Positions 25,877-33,174 of a DNA stretch of 55,282 bases are shown piece after piece (positions within the stretch are counted from its first letter, which is position 1; every line of letters starts with the position of its first letter). Below the pieces are notes generated by a model that ran no database searches, was not told the origin of the DNA, and saw only the letters and a program-made list of their open reading frames with translations. The translations under genes were made by a program, and so were the position numbers. The DNA comes from Natrialba swarupiae (lineage in GTDB: Archaea > Halobacteriota > Halobacteria > Halobacteriales > Natrialbaceae). Where the stretch lies: positions 1-55,282 of the forward strand of contig NZ_VTAW01000024.1 in NCBI RefSeq assembly GCF_008245225.1. The letters run 5' to 3'.

Positions 25877-27054
25877 CGGTCGCCGCCAGCTTTACGGAGC
25901 GTCACCATCGTCGCAGTAGTCAGTTCACGTGCTCGAGTGAGTGTCTCCCCGTCGAGCACACCGGTCGCATCTGTATCGGCGACGGGTCGGCGGTTGATGC
26001 CCGTGGCAAGTACGATATCGTCGTCAACTAGTCGTGCGGCGTGGATAGCGATCGCCCAGGGGCCGACTTGCCCGTTCAACACGCCAACAAATGTTCGGAG
26101 GTCGACCTCGTCGTCGAGCAGTGTCGTGGCGGGATCGGCCTCGAGGATCGGATCCGGATTCGCCACGAGCGGCGGGACGCGGTCACCATCGACGGCGTCG
26201 GGCCCGACGAGCCACTCGACTGTTCGCGCGTCGGTAACTCCGGCCCGGCGCAGCACGTCGCGAACCTCCTCGTGGGCGAAAATTTCCTCGAACTCGAGCC
26301 CGGCAAGGGGGTTGAGGTTCTGTCCGGCGACGCTCGCGTTTGGCGTAGCGAGAACGCTGAAGCCGAACGTCGCTCCCGACAACGGGGCGGATATGCCCGC
26401 ATTGAACAACTGCCCGATATCGATCCGGTCGGGCGACGTCAGCGGTGTTGATGGGAATGTGCGGTCGTCCGTGAACGCAGCGATCAACAACTCGTCGGTT
26501 CGAAGCTCCTCGTCCGCTTCGACTGTCCGATACGGGCCAAATCGGTCGCGGAGTTCACGCGTCTCGACACCCAGCCGAGAGGCGAACGTAGCCTCATCGG
26601 TCGGAATAAACGTGGAGACTGATTTGGATTCGTTGGGATCCCAAGTGCTGCCAGGGATCCACGCGGTGCTTGGGCTCCACCCCTCGCCAGTCTCGTCGTC
26701 GTATTCCTCGGTCCAGGACTCGTTTGGAAACACGCGCCACGGCTGCTCGATGAGGAGTCCCTCACCGCCGGTGTTCTGGAACGCGTCGACGCCAGTCGAC
26801 GTCGCGCTCGCGAACAGCATACCCGGCAGCGGCTCGCCGTCCATTGCGCGTGCTTCCGTCGGGACGAGAAACGACGCCTCCGTGCCGAGGAGATCAACTG
26901 CGCCGCCGTCGGCGAAACCGAGTTCGATCGTTTCAGCGCCGACATCCGCTGGCGTGACGATGAGGCCGCCGTCGCTGAGGCCACCCGCGTTGGTTTCGTG
27001 GGTGAAACTACCGATGACGTTTTTCCAAATGCCCTTTTGTTTTCTCGCCGCCAT
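25873..27054 (-). CDS. Uncharacterised haloarchaeal protein with a DUF6517-like C-terminus
   Basis: A 393-residue acidic protein without signal peptide. I do not recognise the first ~230 residues (a Trp-rich stretch WTEEYDDETGEGWSPSTAW lies near 115). The last ~170 residues (FGFSVLATPNASVAGQNLNP, RTVEWLVG, GPWAIAIHAARLVDDDIVLA) recall the beta-rich C-terminal part of haloarchaeal DUF6517 lipoproteins. Its ATG overlaps the TGA of the upstream lipoprotein by one base, so the two are translated together and may form one functional unit. A stem-rich remnant abuts its stop. Confidence 0.68.
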   Translation of the reverse strand: MAARKQKGIWKNVIGSFTHETNAGGLSDGGLIVTPADVGAETIELGFADGGAVDLLGTEASFLVPTEARAMDGEPLPGMLFASATSTGVDAFQNTGGEGLLIEQPWRVFPNESWTEEYDDETGEGWSPSTAWIPGSTWDPNESKSVSTFIPTDEATFASRLGVETRELRDRFGPYRTVEADEELRTDELLIAAFTDDRTFPSTPLTSPDRIDIGQLFNAGISAPLSGATFGFSVLATPNASVAGQNLNPLAGLEFEEIFAHEEVRDVLRRAGVTDARTVEWLVGPDAVDGDRVPPLVANPDPILEADPATTLLDDEVDLRTFVGVLNGQVGPWAIAIHAARLVDDDIVLATGINRRPVADTDATGVLDGETLTRARELTTATMVTLRKAGGDR

Positions 27055-27344
27055 CAGTCGTCCTCATCGAAGTCGGGTGCGTACACTGCCCCGTGGCTCG
27101 TAATTGTGACGGAAATACCGGCTTGCTCGCGCTCGAGCGTGGTCGACTCGTCGGCTAGTGTGGCGTATCCAAACGCCTCGCGGTCGGCCTCCGGAATAAC
27201 CACGGGTGTCGCTTCGAATCGTTGATCCCTGAGATCTGAACACCCCGCCAACCCAGTTGCGACAATAAGACCGGCTCCCGCCAGCAAGCGTCGTCTCGTC
27301 GGTTTCGCACCCTCATCAACTGTCTTCCCACCCCTGTCAATCAT
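27054..27344 (-). CDS. Small Tat-type lipoprotein, DUF6517-like N-terminal piece
   Basis: A 96-residue protein with a twin-arginine signal (RRRLLAGAGLIVATGLAGCSD) whose lipobox LAGC gives a lipidated Cys at about residue 34, so it sits on the outer membrane face. The mature part (FEATPVVIPEADREAFGY, then TTLEREQAGISVTITSHGAVY) looks like the first strands of DUF6517 proteins, then stops where those normally continue. The GTG at 27350 is an alternative start. TTTATATAAG at 27376-27385 is a clear TATA box on this strand. Confidence 0.7.
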   Translation of the reverse strand: MIDRGGKTVDEGAKPTRRRLLAGAGLIVATGLAGCSDLRDQRFEATPVVIPEADREAFGYATLADESTTLEREQAGISVTITSHGAVYAPDFDEDD

Positions 27345-27647
27345 TTCCACGTTCTAATCGAAACACATTCTTCATTTTATATAAGTATTCCCATAATTAT
27401 GTTGGATCGATTAGAGGCATGTTTCCCAGGGCATCCGAATTTTCGGACGAGGGAACGGCGAACGCTTCCGAGGGGTGAGAGACAACCCACGCTAAAATCG
27501 GTCACTCCTTCACCCGGAGATCCACTGGTGAGAGGCTTATACGTGTTCGGTGACCACCTACGCTGTCCCGTCTACCTTCAGCCTCGGTGCGAATCTCGAG
27601 TGTGATAGAACGACGGAACTAATGCCAATATATTTGATACGAGAACC
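27345..27647. other. Intergenic region with divergent promoters
   Basis: 303 bases, markedly AT-rich near 27360-27400. The TTTATATAAG box (27376-27385) serves the minus-strand lipoprotein gene. A second AT block, CAATATATTTG at about 27626-27636, precedes the plus-strand lipoprotein-like frame. A 68-codon plus frame at 27399 has poor codon bias and was not accepted. Confidence 0.5.
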
Positions 27648-28031
27648 ATGTGCCGATGTTCTGTTCTCTCGACAGGGGCGATCCTGGTGGGAGGTGCGAT
27701 AGCTGGCTGTAGCGCCAACTCGAGTCGTGCAGAGATAGCGGTCGTAGACGGGTACGTCGAACGCGAGAACGACGTTTCCGAGGACGTCAGAAGATGGACC
27801 GAGTCCGCACAGACGACACCTCCCGACGAGATGGGGGCTGTCGACGAGGAGTACGATGCAACCGCGACGATCTTCGAAGAGTCCACCCCATCGAAGAGTT
27901 CGACCTCGAGACGCGGTGAAACACCGCAACTCGAGGCGAGGAGTCGACCCAACCAACCGCGTCGAGCGATCCGGCGAGTTCGACGGAGAACGGTACCTCT
28001 TTTACCCGCCCTCTCTACCGCTCGCGTATGA
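27648..28031 (+). CDS. Putative lipoprotein, possibly decaying
   Basis: A 127-residue frame. The first 22 residues (MCRCSVLSTGAILVGGAIAG then CSAN) form a lipoprotein signal with lipobox IAGC, and the next ~55 residues are acidic and plausible for a secreted halophilic protein. From about residue 84 the sequence turns Arg/Pro-rich with poor third-position bias, as if frameshifted. The stop overlaps the ribH ATG (ATGA), but ribH has its own TTTTA box at about 28000. Either a short lipoprotein or the head of a broken gene. Confidence 0.4.
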   Translation: MCRCSVLSTGAILVGGAIAGCSANSSRAEIAVVDGYVERENDVSEDVRRWTESAQTTPPDEMGAVDEEYDATATIFEESTPSKSSTSRRGETPQLEARSRPNQPRRAIRRVRRRTVPLLPALSTARV

Positions 28032-28441
28032 CCACGCTCGGACTGGTAGTCGCGCAGTTCAACCGGCCGATCACCGAGCAGATGGAGCAGGAGGCGCTCG
28101 ATGCTGCACACGCCGCTGGTGTGGAGGTCTTCGAGACCGTCCGCGTGCCGGGCGTCTACGACGCGCCGCTTGCCGCCGACCGACTCGCGCGCAGGGAGGC
28201 GGTCGACGCCGTCGCCGTCGTCGGGAGCGTCATCACCGGCGACACCGACCACGATCAGGTGATCACCGATGCCGCCGCACAGCGACTCGCAGACGTCAGT
28301 CTCGAGCGTGATACTCCCGTTACCCTCGGCGTGACGGGCCCCGGAATGTCAGCCGCCGAAGCACGGGAACGCGTCGAGAACGCGGCGAAAGCCGTCGACG
28401 GCGCGCTCGATCTCGTGTCCGAACTACCCGACCCACAGTGA
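28028..28441 (+). CDS. ribH: 6,7-dimethyl-8-ribityllumazine synthase
   Basis: A 137-residue lumazine synthase that condenses 5-amino-6-ribitylaminouracil with dihydroxybutanone phosphate, the penultimate step to riboflavin. It shows LGLVVAQFNRPITEQM, the substrate loop RVPGVYDAPLAADRL, VGSVITGDTDHDQVI with the conserved His, and VTLGVTGPGMSAAEA. Archaeal enzymes of this length assemble into icosahedral shells. Four bases separate its stop from the aminotransferase start. Confidence 0.92.
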   Translation: MTTLGLVVAQFNRPITEQMEQEALDAAHAAGVEVFETVRVPGVYDAPLAADRLARREAVDAVAVVGSVITGDTDHDQVITDAAAQRLADVSLERDTPVTLGVTGPGMSAAEARERVENAAKAVDGALDLVSELPDPQ

Positions 28442-28445
28442 TACG

Positions 28446-29594
28446 ATGACGATGGAATTCACCGACCGCGTAACCCGAGTCGAACCGTCCGCAACCCTCG
28501 CGATCTCAGCACTCGCCACCGAACTCGAGGCCGACGGCGCAGACGTCGTCGACCTCTCCGTCGGCGAACCCGACTTCCCGACGCCGCAAAACATCGTCGA
28601 CGCCGGACAAGACGCGATGGACGCCGGCCACACCGGCTACACCACGTCGGCCGGCATCCTCGACCTGCGAGAGGCGATTTCGGAGAAGCTCGCAGCCGAC
28701 GGCCTCGATCACAGCACGGACGAGATCATCGTCACACCCGGCGCGAAGCAGGCACTGTACGAAATCGTCCAGGCACTCATTCAGGACGGCGACGAGGTCG
28801 CACTGCTCGACCCCGCGTGGGTCTCCTACGAGGCGATGGTGAAGATGGCCGGCGGCTCGCTTTCGCGGGTCAATCTCTCCGATTCCGGCTTCCAACTCGA
28901 GCCAGCACTCGAGGACCTCGCCGACGCAGTATCGGACGAGACGGAACTGCTGATCGTCAACTCGCCGTCGAACCCCACCGGTGCGGTCTACTCCGACGAG
29001 GCGCTCGAGGGCGTCCGTGATCTTGCCGTCGAGCATGATATTACGGTGATCTCGGACGAGATCTACAAGGAGATTACCTACGGCGTTTCCCCGACGAGTC
29101 TCGGCACGCTCGAGGGAATGGCCGACCGGACGGTCACGGTCAACGGCTTCTCGAAGGCCTACTCGATGACCGGCTGGCGACTCGGCTACTTCGCCGGTCC
29201 CGAGGAGCTGATCGACCAGGCTGGCAAACTCCACAGCCACTCCGTCTCCTCCGCGGTGAACTTCGTCCAGCACGCCGGTATCGAAGCACTCGAGAACACC
29301 GACGACGCCGTCGAAGAGATGACCGACGCCTTCGAAGACCGGCGCGACCTCGTCATCGACCTGCTCGAAGACCACGGCGTCGACGTCGCCGAACCCGAGG
29401 GCGCGTTCTACATGATGTTGCCCGTCGACGACGACGATCAGGCCTGGTGTGAAGGTGCCATCGAGGACGCCCACGTCGCGACGGTTCCGGGCAGCGCCTT
29501 TGGGACGCCCGGCTACGCGCGAATCTCCTACGCCGCGAGCGAAGAGCGACTCGAGGAGGGTATCGAGCGGCTGGCTGAGGAAGGCTATCTGTAG
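28446..29594 (+). CDS. Class I/II aminotransferase (aspartate aminotransferase-like)
   Basis: A 382-residue PLP enzyme of fold type I. Evidence: VVDLSVGEPDFPTPQNI, HTGYTTSAGILDLREAI, TPGAKQALYEIVQAL, NSPSNPTGAVYSDE, ISDEIYKEITY, the Schiff-base Lys in GFSKAYSMTGWRLGY, and the carboxylate-binding Arg in YARISYAAS. The family (AspC, subgroup Ib) transaminates aspartate and sometimes aromatic amino acids or prephenate; sequence alone does not choose. ATG 28452 is an equally possible start. Confidence 0.9.
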   Translation: MTMEFTDRVTRVEPSATLAISALATELEADGADVVDLSVGEPDFPTPQNIVDAGQDAMDAGHTGYTTSAGILDLREAISEKLAADGLDHSTDEIIVTPGAKQALYEIVQALIQDGDEVALLDPAWVSYEAMVKMAGGSLSRVNLSDSGFQLEPALEDLADAVSDETELLIVNSPSNPTGAVYSDEALEGVRDLAVEHDITVISDEIYKEITYGVSPTSLGTLEGMADRTVTVNGFSKAYSMTGWRLGYFAGPEELIDQAGKLHSHSVSSAVNFVQHAGIEALENTDDAVEEMTDAFEDRRDLVIDLLEDHGVDVAEPEGAFYMMLPVDDDDQAWCEGAIEDAHVATVPGSAFGTPGYARISYAASEERLEEGIERLAEEGYL

Positions 29595-29698
29595 TTCGGT
29601 TTCCACGGCTTTTCGTGTCGTCTTTTGTGGCTGGGTAGCCTCGCGGCTTCGCCCTCGAGTTTGAGAGTTCGAGTATCGCAGACTCGGTTCGCCTCGAG

Positions 29699-29704
29699 TT
29701 TATA
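29699..29704 (+). promoter_or_regulatory. TATA box of the HNH gene
   Basis: TTTATA lies 25-30 bases before the ATG at 29729, matching a leaderless promoter. Confidence 0.45.
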
Positions 29705-29728
29705 CGCGATGGCGCAACCAACGTCCGC

Positions 29729-30478
29729 ATGGATTGCCCGACCTGTGGCACGTCGCTCAGTTCCGAACGGGGAATGCGCCAACACCACACGAAGGTCTAC
29801 GGCGAGCCGCTGCCGAATCGAACCTGTAACGGCTGTGGGATCGAGTTCTACGACCCGAAGGCGCGCCTCGAGTATTATGACGACTGCAATCCGAACGCGG
29901 GCGAACACAACGGCAACTGCAGCGACGCGAGAGAAACCACGACGTGTGAGTGTTGCGGCGACTCGTTCTCCTACTATCCATCCGACAAGGACGGCGTGTA
30001 CTGTTCGGTGTGTGTTGCAGAGGCGATCGGACTGCTTCCCGAAAACCCGTCGGAGAAAGGCGAACGGGTTATCATCGAGTGTGAATGCTTTGGGTCCGAT
30101 CTCGAGGTCCGCCCCGCGAAAGCCGACAAACGGGAGCGTGGTTGTTTCTGCACCCTCGAGTGTTACGGCGAGTGGCTCTCGGAGAACGTCGTCGGCCCTG
30201 ATCACCACCAGTGGGAGGGAGGTGCGATCGACTACGGACAGGAATGGTGGCAGATTCGACGACAGGCGCTCGAGCGCGACGGATACGAGTGCCAGCACTG
30301 TAGCGCGGACGCGGACGACCTCGGCCGGAATCCGGATGTCCACCATCTCGAGCCTGTACGGTCGTTCGATCAGCCTGCGGATGCACACACGATGAACAAC
30401 GTCGTCACCCTCTGTCGGAGCTGCCACCGACGTGCCGATGAGGGTGAAATAGAGGTTTCGCCCCGAAGCGAAAAGTAA
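29729..30478 (+). CDS. Cys-rich zinc-finger HNH endonuclease
   Basis: A 249-residue protein. The first ~150 residues carry several Cys pairs that look like zinc ribbons (CPTCG at 3-7, CNGCG, CECCG, CSVC, CFC/CTLEC). The C-terminal HNH domain (about 175-242) has RRQALERDGYECQHCSADAD, DVHHLEPVRSF, MNNVVTLCRSCHRRADEG, keeping the two catalytic His, the Asn and both CxxC zinc knuckles. It lies 110 bp upstream of tRNA-Gln, beside duplicated tRNA fragments. Such stand-alone HNH proteins in haloarchaea may be mobile or defensive; the role is unproven. Confidence 0.85.
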   Translation: MDCPTCGTSLSSERGMRQHHTKVYGEPLPNRTCNGCGIEFYDPKARLEYYDDCNPNAGEHNGNCSDARETTTCECCGDSFSYYPSDKDGVYCSVCVAEAIGLLPENPSEKGERVIIECECFGSDLEVRPAKADKRERGCFCTLECYGEWLSENVVGPDHHQWEGGAIDYGQEWWQIRRQALERDGYECQHCSADADDLGRNPDVHHLEPVRSFDQPADAHTMNNVVTLCRSCHRRADEGEIEVSPRSEK

Positions 30479-30521
30479 CACTATTGTGCGACGGCGGTCT
30501 ATCCGAGAAGTGAAGTCCGAA

Positions 30522-30575
30522 GGAGTCCCGTGGTGGTGAGCAGTTCCACAGGAACTGCGAGCTACACGGGGCTTC
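30522..30575 (+). other. Long hairpin containing a copy of the tRNA-Gln 5' end
   Basis: An outer stem of about 11 pairs (GGAGTCCCGTG at 30522-30532 with CACGGGGCTTC at 30565-30575, two G-U pairs) encloses a perfect inner stem CAGTTCC-ACA-GGAACTG (30541-30557). The outer left arm contains AGTCCCGTGGTG, identical to the first 12 bases of the tRNA that starts 65 bases downstream. It could be a transcription end of the HNH gene or a structured RNA. Confidence 0.45.
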
Positions 30576-30588
30576 GAACGGAGTGAGA

Positions 30589-30690
30589 AGTCCCGTGGTG
30601 TAGTGGCCAATCATCTGAGCCTTTGGACGTGTCCGGTTCCGGCCGTCACGGAAGTGAGCTCAGGACGGCGGTTCGAATCCGCCCGGGACT
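30589..30690 (+). tRNA. tRNA-Gln (UUG) with a 30-base intron
   Basis: Acceptor arms AGTCCCG (30589-30595) and CGGGACT (30684-30690) pair; the T arm is GGCGGTTCGAATCCGCC. The anticodon stem TGAGC pairs with GCTCA (30658-30662), and the loop reads CTTTGG plus A, giving anticodon TTG at 30623-30625. The intron is about 30627-30656, between positions 37 and 38, the canonical archaeal place, leaving a 72-base mature tRNA without encoded CCA. A similar ~31-base intron in haloarchaeal tRNA-Gln is known. Splice ends may shift by a base. Confidence 0.88.
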
Positions 30691-30769
30691 ACTTTTGCGC
30701 CGAACAAACCCGTGAGGCGCAAGTATCCTCGGCGGTTCGAGCCCAGCAGACGAGAGGATTCGAGTCTGC

Positions 30770-30790
30770 GCGGTTCGAATCCGCCCGGGA
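30770..30790 (+). repeat. Second copy of the tRNA-Gln 3' end (att-like)
   Basis: 21 bases identical to 30668-30688 inside the tRNA T arm and acceptor (GCGGTTCGAAT...CGGGA), 102 bp downstream. A partial third copy, GGCGGTTCGA, is at 30731-30740 (compare 30667-30676). Repeats of a tRNA 3' end are the usual footprint of integrase-mediated insertion; here no integrase gene remains between them. Confidence 0.7.
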
Positions 30791-30927
30791 ATATATAATA
30801 TTTTTGATGTATTTCGGATCGTGAGCGGATACGATACCGATCCGATGAGCCTCGAGTCGACCTGCCGCTACACGGGACGCATCGTCCGCGATACCCCCAG
30901 CGATGACCCGCACCCGGGTAGCCGATC

Positions 30928-32091
30928 TCAGGGCTCGCCGAGGTGTCTGTGCCGATGAAGGACGTAGACGATGGGCGGAACGAGGGGGCTCACCAGGACG
31001 GAGCCGACCGCGTAAGCGAGCACGGAGGGCTGCCAGTTTCCGCCGGCCTCGCGGATGGCCGTCGCGTCCAGGTATATCGCCAGCACCGAGGCGTAACCAG
31101 CGACCGCGAGAACGAGCATTACTGGGACGAAAAACAGGAGCACAAGCACGGCGGAGACATTCGTTGCAACGACGACGCCGACGGTCCCGATTCCGACGAG
31201 AGCGGAGGCCACGGTCACTCCAGCCGTAATCGCTGGCACGTACCACCAGTTGGAGTCGACGTCCGCAGCGGTGACTGGCTGGTCGTCGTTCGTACTCCGA
31301 TCGTTACCCGCCGTTCGGTCGGCTTTCATCCGACGATCACCGCTCGAGGGGCCCGCTTTCGGCTCCGTCGGAGCGCGAGTCGAGGCGGTCAGTTCGCCGT
31401 CCGTCGAATCGGAGTTCTCGTCGTCGAGGACCGAAAACGGTGCGTCGGGATTCCGTTTTGCGACGTACGCGGGGACCACGACGACGTTGAGAAGCGGGAT
31501 CGCCCCACCGGCGACCCACAGCCACGTTTCGGGCTCCCACTCGTACCGATCCGTGACGTACGCAATGTCGTATCTTACGGCCACGGGCACCAGAAACACC
31601 GTGAGAAGGAAGACGAGAAAGCTGAGCTCGGCGAGTACGACGTCGACGAGTGCGGACTCGAGTGCGAGCACGTCGACGATTAGAATGTCGACGAGGATCA
31701 ACACGAGAAACAGGGCCACCCCAGCGCCCGCGAGTCGCCACCAGAAATCCCACGCTTCCCGTCGATTCAGCCGTTCGTACCGTCTGAGCAGGTACGGAAT
31801 CGTGACGCTTACGTTGAACAGCGGGAGGAGAGACCCGAGGACCCAAAGCGGTGCTGTCGGCTGCCAGTCGACGCTCCGGCGTACGATTCGGATGTCGAGG
31901 TAGACCGCGATGGGCAACGTGATCCAGGAGAGGAAAAACAGGGAGTCGAGTGTGGTGACTACCTCGTCAGGAACCCACGTAACCGGAACGAACAACCACG
32001 TCGTGATCACAGCTCCGAGCAGTAGTATCACGAACGCGGTCAGATTCGAACTTCGGGTGGCCTGTGGCGGATCTTCTACGGCCTGTGACAT
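30928..32091 (-). CDS. Multi-pass membrane protein with three internal repeats
   Basis: A 387-residue integral membrane protein of unknown function. A motif recurs three times: at about 63-108 (VYLDIRIVR..VDWQPTAPLWVLGSLLP...YLLRRYER), 172-214 (VRYDIAYVT..YEWEPETWLWVAGGAIP...YVAKRN) and near the C-terminus (IYLDATAIR..GNWQPSVLAYAVGSVLV...YVLHRHRH). A hydrophilic linker of ~75 residues rich in Asp, Ser and Thr separates repeats 2 and 3. Codon use is typical. It lies between the tRNA-Gln repeats and an AT-richer gap. Confidence 0.75.
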   Translation of the reverse strand: MSQAVEDPPQATRSSNLTAFVILLLGAVITTWLFVPVTWVPDEVVTTLDSLFFLSWITLPIAVYLDIRIVRRSVDWQPTAPLWVLGSLLPLFNVSVTIPYLLRRYERLNRREAWDFWWRLAGAGVALFLVLILVDILIVDVLALESALVDVVLAELSFLVFLLTVFLVPVAVRYDIAYVTDRYEWEPETWLWVAGGAIPLLNVVVVPAYVAKRNPDAPFSVLDDENSDSTDGELTASTRAPTEPKAGPSSGDRRMKADRTAGNDRSTNDDQPVTAADVDSNWWYVPAITAGVTVASALVGIGTVGVVVATNVSAVLVLLFFVPVMLVLAVAGYASVLAIYLDATAIREAGGNWQPSVLAYAVGSVLVSPLVPPIVYVLHRHRHLGEP

Positions 32092-32605
32092 TCACGGGTA
32101 GTTTACACCGAGAATACTTCAAATTTGATGCAATATCTGTATCAGCAAAAATCCTCGTCTACATCTGTATCGAGCGCCGTTTCACACTCACACCGCCGTT
32201 GTCACCTCACACGTTCAAACCGGTCTCTCTCTCTCCAAGTTGGACGAACGGTCGGTCGAGCTGCCGCCCACAGGAATAACGCGTACTGAAGAAGACACTC
32301 CGACTCGAGTCACCTTTCGCTCGAGCGTAGACGGTCGGGACCGAGTCCGCACGAATCTCGTCCGGAGTCGGGCCATCGACCGAGTCGTATCGCGTCGCCG
32401 CATTCGGGGCACGATCGTCCAGACGGAGAGCGTCGCGTGTCAGTAACCGATCGTTACCGGCCGAAGTAACCCGATCTTAGCGATGCCAACCTCGAGTCGA
32501 TCGATCGGAACAGATCACCGCGTGAGCGGGTTTCGAGGGCGTTGCTGGAAACAGTCACCGCGCTTTTTGAGCGACGATGGGCTATCGCCGGCCTGGCGAT
32601 CGATC
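32092..32605. other. 514-bp intergenic region
   Basis: No gene accepted. The left third is AT-rich and holds the promoter of the minus-strand membrane protein. At 32443-32470 the word GTAAC/GTTAC occurs three times in alternating orientation (32443, 32453, 32466). A 6-bp hairpin, ATCGCC-GGCCT-GGCGAT (32584-32600), sits immediately before the SPW gene start. A 68-codon frame at 32240 lacks supporting features. Confidence 0.45.
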
Positions 32606-33067
32606 ATGAGTGAATCCACGACGAGCGACCCGGAAACAGGGGATGCACAGATGCGAGACCAGGGCGAACCGGAGGGACAGAAGTGGTTGAGCGGGGTCGT
32701 CTCCCTCGTCGGTCTGTGGATCGCGATCTCACCGTTCGTCTACGAGGCGGCCGCGGAGTTCGCGTGGAACAACGTCGCAGTCGGCGGAGCGATCTTCCTC
32801 TTAGCTGGCTACAACTTCTACCGGATCATCACGGCACACCCGACCAGTACGAGCGTGATGTCACTCGTCGCCTTACTGGCGCTGTGGATACTGGTCTCTC
32901 CGTTTGCACTCGAGGGCCAGTTCGCGATGGAAGGACTCGAGGTGGCCGCGGAGGCGCTCGTCTGGAGTAACGTCGTCTCGGGACTCGTCGGCGCTGTGTT
33001 GGCGGCGTACGTCGCGTACGCTGCCGGACGCAGGGCACCGGCCGGAACGCCCGCTGGGGCGCGGTGA
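32606..33067 (+). CDS. SPW-repeat membrane protein
   Basis: A 153-residue protein with four membrane helices in two SPW-type repeats: KWLSGVVSLVGLWIAISPFV followed by a second helix, then TSVMSLVALLALWILVSPFA followed by a fourth. The first ~25 residues are a Ser/Thr/Glu-rich tail. The family is widespread but of unknown function. Start ATG 32606 is just after a small hairpin; the longer upstream frame has weaker coding character. Confidence 0.85.
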   Translation: MSESTTSDPETGDAQMRDQGEPEGQKWLSGVVSLVGLWIAISPFVYEAAAEFAWNNVAVGGAIFLLAGYNFYRIITAHPTSTSVMSLVALLALWILVSPFALEGQFAMEGLEVAAEALVWSNVVSGLVGAVLAAYVAYAAGRRAPAGTPAGAR

Positions 33068-33174
33068 ACGGTCGGCGGTCTCTCACGAACTCTCCCATCC
33101 GGCCCGCTCGTTCGTGCCTCGAGTGGCCAACAATGATATAGCCGGCACTCCGAGTGGTGGACAACGGGGTCCCA

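Noticed and set aside
27399-27605. 68-codon plus-strand frame after an AT-rich box
   Set aside because: Poor third-position G/C and no recognisable feature; the AT box is better explained as the promoter of the minus-strand lipoprotein gene.
30603-30824. 73-codon plus-strand frame across tRNA-Gln and its repeats
   Set aside because: It lies inside the tRNA and its duplicated fragments; the repeated FESAR peptide simply reflects the T-arm copies.
32240-32446. 68-codon plus-strand frame in the 514-bp gap
   Set aside because: No conserved features, no clear promoter spacing and a competing frame of similar length on the other strand.
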